From: Cladosporium sp. IMV 00045
Lineage: Eukaryota > Ascomycota > Dothideomycetes > Cladosporiales > Cladosporiaceae
Reading direction: 5' to 3'
DNA length: 64,000 nt
Assembly (NCBI GenBank): GCA_001931905.2
Contig: MSJI02000052.1
Span: 1 to 64,000, forward strand
The translations under genes and the position numbers were made by a program. Below are positions 1 through 10,742 of the stretch, piece by piece (position 1 is the first letter of the stretch; each line of letters starts with the position of its first letter). Under the pieces are notes generated by a model. That model saw nothing but the letters and a program-made list of their open reading frames with translations. It did not search any database and had not been told where the DNA came from.

Positions 1-15
1 GGCACGTACATCCGA

Positions 16-1806
16 ATGGCGTTCTTCATCACTCTCATTCCTCAGATCTGGCTGGCCTTGTTTTTCTTCCAAGCGCTGGTAGGCGACTTGTTTCAAGTTT
101 GCGGCCCGGTGAAGCAGATGCAGAGGAACTCTAGATTCTACTCTGGCCAGGCACCGAAACGACTTCGCCGAGATGCTGGACCTCTCCCACACGTGACCAT
201 ACAGTTGCCGGTGTACAAGGAAGGCCTCCAAGCTGTCATCGAGCCAACTGTACGTTCGTTGAAGGCTTCAATATCCACATATGAGATGCAAGGTGGAACA
301 GCGAACATCTTCGTCAACGATGACGGCATGCAGCTGATTCCTGCTGAGGATGCCCAACTTCGTCGAGATTTCTACGATGAGCACAACATCGGTTGGGTGT
401 CTCGACCAAAGCACAATGAAAAGCCGACAGATGGAAGCAAGCCTTTTGTCCGTCGTGGCAAATTCAAGAAGGCTTCCAACATGAACTACGCCATGTGGGC
501 CAGTGTCCGCGTCGAAGAGAAGCTTGCGAGTATCGACCGAGCTGAGGCTTGGGGCCAGGAGGAAGAAGCAGTCGCGTACGAGAAGGCGTTGTCTGAAATC
601 CTCGACGAGGAGGAAGGTCAGATGCAAGCCGATGGCGACATTCGCATGGGGGACTACATTCTTATCATCGACTCTGACACTCGCGTACCGACTGACTGCT
701 TTCTTGATGCTGTCTCTGAAATGGAGCAGTGCCCTCAAGTTGCCATCCTCCAATTTGCGTCTGGCGTTATGAACGTTACCGACTCCTACTTTGAAAAAGG
801 CATCACCTTCTTCACTCACATGATCTACACGCAGATTCGCTATGCAGTCGCGGGCGGAGACACTTCACCTTTTGTGGGACACAACGCAGTACTTCGTTGG
901 GCTGCAGTGCAAGAGATCGCGTATGAATGCGACCACGACACTCGAGAGAAGTATTGGTCAGAGAGCACCGTGTCGGAAGACTTTGATATGGCTCTTCGTC
1001 TCCAGGCAGAAGGTTACATTGTTCGTCTCGGAGCATACTTCGGTGATGGCTTCAAAGAAGGAGTGTCATTGACAGTGTACGACGAGCTTGCTCGCTGGGA
1101 GAAGTATGCCTACGGTTGCAGTGAGCTCATCTTCCACCCATTCAAGGACTGGCCTACCCGAGGGCCTTTCACCAAGCTATTTCTGAGATTTCTTGGCTCC
1201 GGCATATCATTTCCGTCCAAGATCACCATCATGGCTTACATCGGCACCTACTACGCGCTCGGCTCTTCATGGATCTTCACTGTGATGAACTATTTCATCA
1301 TCGGCTGGTTCAATGGCTTCCTCGATCATTACTACCTCGACAGTTTCAAGATTTACATCGCCATCATTGTCGTCTTCTACTTGTGCGGTAACTTTGCCTT
1401 GGCCATGCTCCGCTACCGCAATAACGAGAAAGGATTCCGCGCCGCCTTCGTGGAGAACATCAGCTGGATCCCGCTCTTCACAATCTTCCTCGGTGGTGTC
1501 TCATTGCACATTTCGCAAGCGTTGCTGTCTCATCTCTTCTCCATCAACGCCACATGGGGCGCAACACGCAAAGAGGCAGAGGACACGACTTTCTTCGCCG
1601 AGATTCCAAGGATTCTGAAGAACTTCAGGGGCACTTTGATATTCTGCTGTGGTTGCGTCGCCACAATGGTTGTATGTGCACACGTTTTGCCTGCACTTTG
1701 GCAGATCAACGAGTTTATTGCGATCTTCCCGGTGGGCATGCTTGTCGCTGGTCATTTCTTGCTACCGTTCATTTTGAACCCGGGCTTGATGAAACTTACC
1801 TGGTAA
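16..1806 (+). CDS. GT2-family membrane glycosyltransferase (fungal hyphal-growth type), possibly 5' partial
   Basis: Predicted membrane-bound family 2 glycosyltransferase. It resembles the conserved fungal GT2 needed for hyphal growth on solid surfaces in Zymoseptoria tritici and Fusarium; the polymer made is not established. Seen: a hydrophobic segment at residues 1-22, the GT-A strand QLPVYKE (63-69), the metal-binding D219-S220-D221, a SEDFD motif with the likely catalytic D322, and ARWEKYAYG with R360-W361 in the QxxRW position. Several membrane segments follow from about residue 395 to the end. No intron is visible in 596 codons. The frame is open to the left edge of the window (five codons before this ATG), so the true start may lie outside and an N-terminal part may be missing. 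The family call rests on motif order and topology; a cellulose-synthase-like GT2 of another clade is the main alternative. Confidence 0.85.
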   Translation: MAFFITLIPQIWLALFFFQALVGDLFQVCGPVKQMQRNSRFYSGQAPKRLRRDAGPLPHVTIQLPVYKEGLQAVIEPTVRSLKASISTYEMQGGTANIFVNDDGMQLIPAEDAQLRRDFYDEHNIGWVSRPKHNEKPTDGSKPFVRRGKFKKASNMNYAMWASVRVEEKLASIDRAEAWGQEEEAVAYEKALSEILDEEEGQMQADGDIRMGDYILIIDSDTRVPTDCFLDAVSEMEQCPQVAILQFASGVMNVTDSYFEKGITFFTHMIYTQIRYAVAGGDTSPFVGHNAVLRWAAVQEIAYECDHDTREKYWSESTVSEDFDMALRLQAEGYIVRLGAYFGDGFKEGVSLTVYDELARWEKYAYGCSELIFHPFKDWPTRGPFTKLFLRFLGSGISFPSKITIMAYIGTYYALGSSWIFTVMNYFIIGWFNGFLDHYYLDSFKIYIAIIVVFYLCGNFALAMLRYRNNEKGFRAAFVENISWIPLFTIFLGGVSLHISQALLSHLFSINATWGATRKEAEDTTFFAEIPRILKNFRGTLIFCCGCVATMVVCAHVLPALWQINEFIAIFPVGMLVAGHFLLPFILNPGLMKLTW

Positions 1807-2016
1807 TTGTGCAATGCTTGGATTGCTTGGATGTTGCGAGTCTCTTCAGCTCGCTTAAGATATTCCAGACCAATTTTTTTTGTTTGATTGTTTTTAGCTT
1901 TTGCACAGTACTAAACAGTTGAAATGATTGTTCCTAATCCAAGATCATCTCGACCTTGAGAGTCGTTGTAGCAACCAAGCCGTGACGACCAAGCAAGATC
2001 CAAAGCATTCGCTAGA

Positions 2017-2830
2017 TTAAGCAGGTATTCCCTGGCTGAGCTGCTCTGACAAAGTCGCGTTCGGTGTAGTCCATTTCGCGATGTCCTTGTTAACCTCACC
2101 AAGAAGGTCGCTAACAAGACGACCAAACACGACACTTCCCCAGTCGTTCAAGTGCGTGCGGTCACCCTCCTCATAGTTGTACCTGTAGCTCGCTTCCAGG
2201 CCGATGGTGTTGCAATACCACCTGCTGGCCTCATTGAGGTCGACCCAGAGTGTGTCAAGAGATTCGGCGACTGCAATTGTGGTGTTCCGCTCGTTGGCCA
2301 GATTCTCGATGATGCGCGGAGGAGTGCCGGTAAATTGACGTCTGGTCAATGGTGTGAGCAAAATCGGTGTTGCCTTTGCTGAACGGACTTCTTTCACGAA
2401 GTTCCCAAGGTTGGTTGCGTAGTCGGAAAGGCTGATGTTCTTGTCGGGTTTCTGGTCGTTGTGGCCAAACTGCAATGGTTCGGTTAGAAGCATAGCTCGA
2501 TCGTACTACATTTGTGAGGTTTACCTGAATTGTCACAAACACCTTGTGGGAGTCTTTGTGGCTCTTCACCTCATCCAAGACGGCTGCCCAATCTCCACCC
2601 TCTCGAAAAGATACTGTTGTTGCACCGCTATGACCGAGGTTTTTGCCAGCTGCGGGCTCACGTAGGGTTGTCTCCAAGAAGCCATCACCCCATCCACCGT
2701 CTACTGCTGTAGTCGAGTCTCCTGCTAAGACCATGTAGACTGGTCTGTTACGCGGACGGGAAGGCGAGGCGGTCGCAGGCGATATGGCCGTTGCCGCCAG
2801 AATGGTTGTGAGGCCAAAGGGAAACTTCAT
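2017..2830 (-). CDS. Secreted GDSL/SGNH esterase, rhamnogalacturonan acetylesterase-like
   Basis: Predicted secreted carbohydrate esterase of the SGNH fold, which would remove acetyl groups from pectin-type polysaccharides outside the cell. Coding is join(2017..2469, 2525..2830) on the minus strand, giving 252 aa; the 55 bp intron (2470-2524) has GTAAAC/CAG ends and restores the frame as Gln-Phe. Seen: a signal peptide (about residues 1-21), GDST with the nucleophile S39, the GHND block with G104 and N106, and the C-terminal D205-R-T-H208 pair. These are the four SGNH blocks in order, and the length fits rhamnogalacturonan acetylesterases. The start was chosen because this ATG begins the signal peptide; an upstream in-frame ATG would add 25 polar residues in front of it. 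The gene is divergent from the F-box-like gene to its right. Confidence 0.82.
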
Positions 2831-3566
2831 GACCAATGATGTCGATGAGAATACCGATCGAGAAAAATTGTTCCTACCTCTTGTCGAGAAGACCCAGCGT
2901 ACCATTACTTATGAGTTCTATTTAGCACCGTCTCCAATAGTACTTTCATTGAGCACAGGTTTGGCCAAGATAATCCGCCAATCATGGTTATACAGCAATA
3001 TTGTAAAAGATCGTCATGTCTCCATCTCGGCGTATTTACGTCCGCCTCCGCTTCTCATTTCTTCCGTAAGGGTTCGGTCTTGCGGAGGGCACTCCAAAAT
3101 TAATTGACCAGACAGCCATTTCCCTGAAATACCGAGGCTATTGGTCCTGCAAGCAAAAAGGATATGGTAGATCAAATTGGCAAAAACATACAACAGGCGG
3201 GATTCCCAGATGGTCACCCACTCTAGTACTAGTCGCCCGGTTCAGTGCTTATGTATGGCAGAGCGGACGGGATGCCCAGTTTTCACTGACCTATGGTCGT
3301 ATGTACGGCTCCAAACAGTATGGAAACTTATATCCCTTGTCCAAATGGAGAAACACATTCAAAGGGAGCCGCCTCTACGACCTGCTTCCGCTAAGCTTAC
3401 GACTGGCTATGCAATTGATATGATGACTGGGACAGAAGTGCAATAGTGAGTTCCAGCGTTCAGAAATTGATCTTATCACGGGAGTTCTCTATGGTTTAGC
3501 CCAAAGTACTAACCTCTATTCCAAACTCGACATCTTCACACCCAACAGCTGCATAAGCATCCAACA
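2831..3566. other. Intergenic, divergent promoters
   Basis: Region between the divergently transcribed esterase and F-box-like genes. It should hold both promoters. Only short unsupported reading frames are present; I see no RNA gene or repeat. Confidence 0.6.
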
Positions 3567-4553
3567 ATGCGCATGGGCAGCCTCATGGATTGGATGACTG
3601 GACGTGACGACTCAGCGAAGCCACCTCGCCGCACAAGACGAACAGGCTTCCTCTGGGAGCGTGAGGATATCATAGATCCGCCACTTCGCTCTCTCCCGCC
3701 AACACGCCCGCGCCGCTTGACTAACACGTCGCAATCACATGCCCAACTACAGTCTGGACTTATCGCCCGCTTACCACCAGAGATCCGTATTTTAATATGG
3801 GAGCATGTTATCGGACCCGAAGATGCTAAAGACGTATTGCATATCGAGGTCGGCGATGGGATTCTTCGGCAGAACCGATGCTACCAGCGGGACAGCACTG
3901 CATTGGGATTCCAGCACGACTGCTGGTCGGCTATGTGGAGGGGGAAATACCGTGTAGGAGGCGGGAAGGGCATATATGAGCCAGCCGGACACTACTATGC
4001 ATTTCTTCCACTACTCTTTACGTGCAAGCTCATGTAAGATAAGGTAATCACACTCCAGGACATGAGCAACTGGCTGACTCGTGCAAGCTATATCGAGAGC
4101 GTAGGTCTGCTATACAGCAACAACACCTTTGACTTCCGCCGGTCCGCTACTGTTATCCGCTTGCCGCACGTCATGCTCCCACATCGCTTCCAGCAATTGA
4201 ACCGTGTGCAATTCAGCACAGCTTTCTCCTGCTACGTATCGAGGCGACAACTACATGTACCGCAAGGCCTTCCGGCGGACTTTTGGGAGCTCCCAGACGA
4301 CCGCCGTTTGTGGGAAGAGGCCTGCCAGGTGCTTGCCTCCTTCAATCACCTAGGATATCTGCGAATCACGATCGAGATGATGTGTCGGCTCGAACAACAC
4401 AAGCATCCCGTTGATGCTTCGCTCTTACTCGAGTTCTTGCTACCGTTAAAAGCTGTGAGCGCAAAGAGTTTCGCAGTCGAGATTCCCGAAGGCATTAGCT
4501 CTGTGCGTGAAAGGCTTGGAGAAGTGCCATTTCGAATCATTGAGCGGCTTTAA
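3567..4553 (+). CDS. F-box-like / DUF7730-type fungal protein
   Basis: A 310-residue protein of a type very common in filamentous ascomycetes, with an N-terminal F-box-like helix followed by a conserved fungal body. Coding is join(3567..4033, 4088..4553). The 54 bp intron has GTAAGA at its 5' end and a GCTGAC branch point about ten bases from its 3' AG, and splicing restores TCKLIYIESVGLLYSNNTF, which matches the usual pattern of this family. Without splicing the frame stops after CKLM. Seen: a basic, proline-rich start (residues 1-55), then LIARLPPEIRILIWEHVIG (about 66-84), the F-box-like segment. Substrate and partners are unknown; many such proteins are lineage-expanded and variable. It converges with the large membrane-protein gene to its right. 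Confidence 0.7.
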
Positions 4554-4840
4554 TTAGGACTTGCTCCCGGTGATCTTTTGGGCGAGTGTTCGACATGCAG
4601 TAGGTGGCTTACATATGAATATGATAGCAATTCACTAGTGAATAAGGATTGGCCATGTCATAACGCTTACTTCTTCTTCGGGTTTGCCAAACAGTGTCAA
4701 TCATTATTTGAGAGCAACATCCTTCCACGTCGCACACCGGAACCCGTACCATATAATCTCGATTGCCGTGTTAACCATCTACATCTTGGCCCCATACCGC
4801 ATGCCTTTAAAACTCGATCTTGTCCGTCCGGTCAAAAGTG

Positions 4841-6997
4841 CTATTTCTGAGCGTCTCGGTTCGCGCGATACCTCCAGACTGTATGAATCACAAGGACAAG
4901 AACTCCAAGAATCGCTACCGTACAGTCGAGAGGAGTGAGGCCCGGAGTGGCTGTCACCGAAGCCCAGAATTGCACAATGCTTGCGTAGTTCAAGACCACA
5001 AGAAACCAGATATCGATTTCCCACACACTCGAATCTGACGATGGCGGCATTTGCGTGGTCATGTAGATTAGTCGGCAGACTCCTAGAAAGAGCAGTAGAC
5101 TTGTGAAGCGATAGGGCTGTTCGAAGTCAGAGGAAAGGTATCGGTCGTACTGTGTAAAGTAGGCCAGCTTTGCTGGTTGCTGATCAAAAAAGTAGGCAAA
5201 GAACATATATGGCACCAATATCAGGATATTCACTGTTAGGCCTGGACGTTCGGGCGATGGTATCATGCTTGGGATGAGAGTCGCCAAGACAGTCATGACG
5301 ATACCGTAGAGCCACGAATCCATCTTTGCAAGGCGTAGGTACGAGAGCAAAGCTTCATCAAAGCTCACATCTTCTGGAATTGGCGTGTGGAGCTGAGTCT
5401 CGATGTGGATACATTTGGCGAAGAGAATGTACGTCCCAAAGATTGACGCAACGATGCTCATGAATGCACGTGGTCGCGTCGCCGATGTTTTCGTATCGAC
5501 CCAAGCGACTAGAGTCGAAGCCATCGCTACCGTTATTGAGATCCATTTGTCCAGCGGGAAGAACACCTGGAGGAAGTCGAAAAGATAGGGCGACTGCAGA
5601 TTTTGCTCGACATGCAGATCTCCATGTGGTGGAGGCACTCCAAAGTGACCTAATCGTTTAGAGAGGTCCTGACGAAGTTTGAGTACCCCTTGGCATTCAT
5701 TTGCAAGTTCGTTCAAGCCTCTTCCCTTCGGATATGTGAGCGCATATTTTATGACAAAGCATAGGACACGACCAACCTCTGCGGCGATGCACGCTTGGTA
5801 CCTGACGAGGCTCAAAGTCTTGTGACCATCTACCCAGGAGAAGATTGCCCATGCGCCAAAGAAAATCGTGATTATGATGCTGCTAATCGCGATGGTGGTA
5901 CTGAAACAGTTATCAGAACGAGGCGTGCGCGACTTCGAGCTCGGGATATTGAGTGGTGCCAGGTCTTCTCCGGTTTTGCTCAAACCCCCAACGACGTCGA
6001 CAGCGGGAGGTTCCTCGTTTTCAAAGGTACGTTCATCGTAAGGTTTCATGGGCTCCTCGATCTCATCTATTGAATCACACGACACGCGTGGCTGCGAATG
6101 CGGTGTGACCCCATTTCTTTCAGGGGCAGGTTCTTCAGGGATATGACTGACAAAAGCCGGTTCATATTCGTAACTCTGGCATTGATGGGGAATAGAAGGC
6201 TTGGGCGGAATTGCAGCCGAGATAGGAGGCGTTAGAACCGTATTGGGTGTTCTTTGAGTCGAATCAGCAGGAGGTAGCGTTGCAGACAAGTCAGACGCGG
6301 TAGGAGGCATCGCGGCTGGCACTCGTATAGGCCTGCCATTGGTTCCCGTATCTGGAGAATCACCAGACATAGTAGATGAAATTGTGTTGTCATCATTCTC
6401 CGCGTTGTTAGACTCCATAAACGTTGTAGACGGAATCGTAGCTGACGTGTTGGGAGCCTTGCTTTCGAGTTCCATGTCTGAGGACTGAGCAGGCGTGATC
6501 GAGACGTTGGTGTTATTCTCCGCGTTCTGCAACTCAACAGGCATTGTAGACGGAGTCTCGGCTGACGTGTTCGGAACCCCGTTTCCAGTTTCCATGTCTG
6601 GAGACTGAACAGGTATGGTCGGACTCGCGGCTGGCGTGTTCGGCTTGTCGACTACCGCATCCGAAGGCCGTTGTGATGCTTCATCAGAGCTAGAGGGACC
6701 TGCTAGGTCACGATCGGTATGGGTTGGACGTTGGTCTTTGGCAGGCGAGGCAGGAGATGCATCACCATTTTCCGTACTTGGCGCCTCCTTTGAAGTTGAG
6801 CCACCGATATTGTCTGGACTCTTTTCGATGACAGCGGATGCTGGAATATCTTGCTGCCTGGGGGTTGAGCAAGGAATAGGCAATGGACTACCAGAAGACT
6901 GTACCCTTGCCGTATCGCTTGTGTGTTGTGGAGGAAGACATTCGTGCCCAACGCTCTTCTCGTTAGTCTCGTCGTGCGATGCATTCTGGTCATTCAT
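4841..6997 (-). CDS. Large multi-pass membrane protein with disordered repeat-bearing N-terminus
   Basis: Unknown function. The 718-residue frame has no visible intron. Residues 1-360 are rich in Ser, Thr, Pro, Asn and Glu and look disordered. They contain an imperfect repeat of about 40 residues: one unit runs from near 129 (QSPDMETGN..PNTSAETPST..NAEN), a second from near 169 (QSSDMELES..PNTSATIPST..NAEN), and a partial third begins near 211. Hydrophobic segments start at residue 364 (CFSTTIAISSIIITIFFGAW) and continue to the C-terminus, giving about eight or nine predicted membrane passes. The start is the first ATG of the frame. No catalytic motif was recognised, so this is annotated only as a membrane protein, possibly a receptor or scaffold. 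It converges with the F-box-like gene. Confidence 0.75.
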   Translation of the reverse strand: MNDQNASHDETNEKSVGHECLPPQHTSDTARVQSSGSPLPIPCSTPRQQDIPASAVIEKSPDNIGGSTSKEAPSTENGDASPASPAKDQRPTHTDRDLAGPSSSDEASQRPSDAVVDKPNTPAASPTIPVQSPDMETGNGVPNTSAETPSTMPVELQNAENNTNVSITPAQSSDMELESKAPNTSATIPSTTFMESNNAENDDNTISSTMSGDSPDTGTNGRPIRVPAAMPPTASDLSATLPPADSTQRTPNTVLTPPISAAIPPKPSIPHQCQSYEYEPAFVSHIPEEPAPERNGVTPHSQPRVSCDSIDEIEEPMKPYDERTFENEEPPAVDVVGGLSKTGEDLAPLNIPSSKSRTPRSDNCFSTTIAISSIIITIFFGAWAIFSWVDGHKTLSLVRYQACIAAEVGRVLCFVIKYALTYPKGRGLNELANECQGVLKLRQDLSKRLGHFGVPPPHGDLHVEQNLQSPYLFDFLQVFFPLDKWISITVAMASTLVAWVDTKTSATRPRAFMSIVASIFGTYILFAKCIHIETQLHTPIPEDVSFDEALLSYLRLAKMDSWLYGIVMTVLATLIPSMIPSPERPGLTVNILILVPYMFFAYFFDQQPAKLAYFTQYDRYLSSDFEQPYRFTSLLLFLGVCRLIYMTTQMPPSSDSSVWEIDIWFLVVLNYASIVQFWASVTATPGLTPLDCTVAILGVLVLVIHTVWRYRANRDAQK

Positions 6998-8406
6998 GGT
7001 TCGTCGAAAAGTAGAGTAAACACTTAGCGGAGGTCGTTGAAGTTGGCATTGACGTTGGCGAACATTCGAAAGACCATGTGAGGGTGGAAAACTCTTGATT
7101 TCAAGTTCGTATTATAGGCCTAGGCACAAGGCTGTGCGCGATCAGGTGAGATCGCCCTTTATGGCATAGCATGTGTGCGTCAGCAAGGGCAGAGCTGGTG
7201 GGCTTTTATCTCCTAATTCAGCTCATGAAGTTGTGGAACCACACAGCCTTGTGTCCTGGTCATGATCCACGTCCATGCTCAGAGCTACTAGCAATGGCCT
7301 CGTGGAAGTGCCATCATTGGCAACGATCACACTACTCCCTGCAGCGGTTCCGTTCTGAGTAGAAATAGTCTTGACTGGTTCTGCAAGGTGTCAGCTCTGG
7401 CTGGTAGATACTCTTCCCGGACTCAAGGGGAAATGCACTCGTGCACTCGTTTGCCGACGTAGCCGCTACTTGGGCGGAGGCATCATATAGGCTGGTGGGT
7501 ATTCGCGAAGTGCCAGCCTTCTCTGACGTGCTTGTGAGCTGTTCACAAATAGCTGCTGCTGCATATGCAAGCCGCCACAGCACACTTCCTCTGCACGAGC
7601 TGATATCTACATGCAGCCTTCCATAGACCAAGCTCCATACACGTCTGCGGCTAGCTCGCAATTTATTGCTGGTATAGGGCAACAGGAAGCCATGGCTCGA
7701 TGAATTTTGCTTCTGAACACTTCGTTTGTTGAGTAGCTACTGCGGCATCTTGATGTAGCCTCTTTTCCCCTCTTACACGCTTCGAGGCTGTGATGTGCAT
7801 AGATACATGTATGTCAGCTCGATCTGAACATGAAGGCCAAGCCGTGGGCTGTTATGTGGCTTCATGCTGCAGATGTTCTCTCGTACCTCAGCTGAAGTCG
7901 CCTATGATAGACTTCGGTACCTCGGTAGCTGGTGCTACAAAAGCATGCCTGAGGTTTGCCCATAACATGCAAGTGCGTGCAACCATCAGGACCTTCGAAC
8001 GCTGCGATTGCAGCTGAAAAATCACTGGTTAGGCGTGTCGCAAGGTCAGTCAGAATCTCGATTGTACTCCCTGAATCCCACAGCCCAGGTCGGTATGTGA
8101 ACGATACCTCATCTTAAGCGCAAAGAACCCAGGAGCCAGAATAATGCGAGGGCAAGGGGCCAGGCTCTGATAATTGGAAGAGATAAGCTGGCCGAAAGCT
8201 GTCGATGGCTATGTCTGGCGCACTTTCTGGCACTCACAACCATAATACCTTATTGTAAGGCTGCAATATTGCATGTTTTTGGTGACATAAAACTGCATGT
8301 CTACACGCCAATACTGATCTCAAAGCAGCTGTGATTCCGATGGCCGACAAAATCATCATTTTTGACTCGCAGGTACCGAAAATGACAGTCGTATGCTTGT
8401 TCCTCA
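6998..8406. other. Intergenic, no gene recognised
   Basis: About 1.4 kb with only short reading frames of up to 116 codons on both strands and none with protein-like features. The part just right of 6997 should hold the promoter of the membrane-protein gene. No repeat or RNA gene seen. Confidence 0.55.
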
Positions 8407-8838
8407 TTAGCATGGTAAACTCTTGCTTGCCGATAGATGCCCAAGCGTCTCGACCAGCGAATCAACATCGCACCTCTGCGTCTCCGCTCGAGACTCCCTT
8501 CCAGCCCGTCTGAGCTCATCCTCCGACCTCTCTACATCCCAGTCCCACAACATCCGCACGATCAAAACGCCTTGCTCTGCTGGTGCTTCATTGTCTATGA
8601 CAACAAACAAATCTGGATGTCTTCTTGTGACTATCCTGTCACAGCTTTCAAGTTGCGCCTGGCCTTTGACAAAATTGCCATAGCTCACAGGAAAGCACTC
8701 CAGCACTCCGTCATACGACATCCGCCCCGAAACAGCCGTGAAGCATTCCTCCCCACAACCAAATGATTCACCACGTGGGTCGGGAATGGCGTGCTGCACT
8801 TCACTCATGGGCCTCGCAGTGCTGTACATCTTGAATCG
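8407..8838 (-). pseudogene. Coding-like block directly downstream of an in-frame TGA
   Basis: On the minus strand the 140 codons from the ATG at 8829 down to 8407 lie in the same frame as, and only three codons beyond, the TGA (8839-8841) that ends the upstream gene. The block reads like real protein, with an even mix of hydrophobic and charged residues, for example HPDLFVVIDNEAP and GVLIVRMLWDWDVERSEDEL. It may be the C-terminal half of one gene split by a nonsense change, by an intron I cannot place with a good donor, or by a base error. It could also be an independent small gene. No family is recognised. Confidence 0.35.
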
Positions 8839-9597
8839 TCAGGCTCCCTCGCGCATAGGACCGCCTTGGTTGTCGGCGTGATTGTCTTCGCTGCTGATAC
8901 GTCGGTTCTCGTCCGTATGCTGGAAGTCTTCGCGCACTGTGTCGAAAGATTCGTCGTTGTCCGATACGCTCGTCAAGCTTAGTCCAAGGTCCTTCGGTGG
9001 CAGGCAGCAGCGTGTGACTTTCCATTTGCCGCGATCGCGGTCGAGGTGGACCTTTAGCGTATCAGTGTAGCAACTCGCATGTGTTCTTCAGGGAGGTTTA
9101 CTCACGGCAATCACACCTTTCTCCCGCCACTCAGAACTCGTAATAACCACAAACCCAAACTCACAAGCAAAATGTTTCTGGCCCGTCAACTCGCCAGCGA
9201 TCCTCTTGGAAACAATGTCAATATGGAACTTAAGCAATTCTTGAAGCGTCTTGAGCTCGTGGCCATTCGTCTCAGCAGGCCAGCACCAGCCGAGCTCTTC
9301 GAATTCGTCTTCTTCTGGCTGGAAACCGCCGTGTTCTCGTACGGCTGTCGGGAATAGCTCCCAGACGTCATCTTCGTTGCACTCTGGTGCGATGTTGTAT
9401 AGTAGCCATTTATCTTCGTAGCTATCTGGCACGTTGATGTGTGAGCGGTCTAGGATAGAGGTCGCGTTTTCTGGTAGCCGTAATGCGGGCATGGCTGATT
9501 TTGTCTTAAATTTTGGGAGGGGTAAGAATTGTTCAGTTGGTTCGCTGGGTAGTGAATTCGTTTCTAGTCGTGCTAGCTTCTCAATATACAGAAGCAT
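8839..9597 (-). CDS. Hypothetical protein, probably the N-terminal part of a longer gene
   Basis: Not recognised. Coding is join(8839..9051, 9106..9597) on the minus strand, giving 234 aa. The 54 bp intron (9052-9105) has GTGAGT and a CTGATAC branch-like site and ends AAAG; splicing joins GVIA to VHLDRDRGKWKV in frame. The first exon is acidic (NVPDSYEDKWLLYNIAPE, EEDEFEELGW). The last 40 residues are hydrophilic and disordered-looking before the TGA. Because an open coding-like block continues in the same frame after this TGA, the gene may be truncated by a nonsense change or mis-modelled here. The ATG at 9597 is the first in frame; MPALRLPE about 35 codons later is an alternative start. Confidence 0.5.
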
Positions 9598-10169
9598 GAG
9601 CTATGCTTCCACTGTCGAAGGATGGAGGATCCGCTCACGCTAGGAGTTAGTAGACGCCGTTGTGGCGAGTCAGTAGCCGGAATCTTCGCGACTTGCATAT
9701 TCCACTTCTTCTCATTGATTGCCCGGTGGATTTGATATGTGTACCTATCAGCCCTGATTGACAAACGCGAAAGAAGCAAAATGACATCTGTGGAAGGTGA
9801 AGGTGAAGGTGTTTCATTGCTTGGCTGGATTTCGAAACCGTGCTGAATGTTGGAAAGGCTGTCCTTTACCTTTCTCCCGACTTTTACCTTGACTAAGCAG
9901 CCGCTCCAATGGCTCTGCCATCAGGGACAACGAACGCTCCATGTATATGCCCGCAAGCGCGTCAACAGCCGAGTAGTGGCATCGTAAGGGCTTGCCGCGT
10001 CCGGATAGCCCCTTCGCAGCTTGAGACGGCAGCATTGTTGACTCTGTCCACCTTCTGACTGAAAGTGCATCGAGTCACTTCCCATGCCTCGAAGCGAGGC
10101 GTATCGAGTCGGTGTGCTAGCTTGTTTGATCGCCAGCTGCTGGCCGACGAGCAAGCCTAAATTCCGCGC
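9598..10169. other. Intergenic, contains a short GAAGGT repeat
   Basis: Between two minus-strand genes. A short tandem GAAGGT run (three units) lies near 9794-9812. No gene-like frame is supported. Confidence 0.5.
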
Positions 10170-10742
10170 TCATCGGTACTGCATCTTCTGACCACCCCTC
10201 TTCTCCATCTTTGCTTGCCTCTTGCTTTGTCCACCAGCTCCACTTGCAGCACCCTCGCTTTCACCTCCACCCATACCAGCCAGTCCCTTCTTCGCACCCG
10301 TGAAAGTCGTGAAAGCCAACCATCCCGAGTACAGCGGCACAACAATGTACGCATACCACGCCTTGTTGCCGAGCAATGCCGCAAGGCCGACGCAGAACCA
10401 AGTCCAGTAGGTGATGTCCCACATCCATTCCGTCAAACCCTTGGCCTCGAGATCCTCGCCTGCACGCTTCAAGTCGCCATTGTCAAAGGTGGGGCGACCG
10501 ATGCGCTCGAACCAGAACTCGATCAGGAGAGCGGGGAGCGTGAGGGAGAACCAGACGCTGAGGTTGCGGGAAGAGAGCAGGACGTGGATCAAGAGGAAGA
10601 CTGCGTTCACGCCTAGAGATATCAGGTGCATGCGGTTGAGGATGGCAGTGTTGCGGGCGGCCAGGGTTTTGAGGGCTTTCTAGAGATGCGAATCAGTGAT
10701 TGTATTGGGAATATTTCGTCTTAACCAACTTACTTGGGCCAT
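10170..10742 (-). CDS. SND2: Snd2/TMEM208 homolog, SRP-independent ER targeting membrane protein
   Basis: Predicted endoplasmic reticulum membrane protein of the TMEM208/Snd2 family, a component of the SRP-independent targeting route. Coding is join(10170..10679, 10734..10742) on the minus strand, 172 aa. The first exon is only nine bases (Met-Ala-Gln), followed by a 54 bp intron with a perfect GTAAGT donor; splicing gives MAQKALKTLAARNTAILNR, the characteristic start of fungal members. Seen: hydrophobic segments around LISLGVNAVFLLIHVLL and VWFSLTLPALLIEFWF, the conserved ITYWTWFCVGLAALLG segment, a last membrane stretch, then a basic Gly/Gln/Lys tail ending QKMQYR. The length is normal for the family. 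It is divergent from the Cdc27-like fragment. Confidence 0.88.

Noticed and set aside
8423..8766. Two plus-strand frames opposite the block at 8407-8829.
   Set aside because: They are Ser/Thr/Pro-rich in the way antisense frames often are, and shorter than the minus-strand block, which continues a spliced gene in phase.
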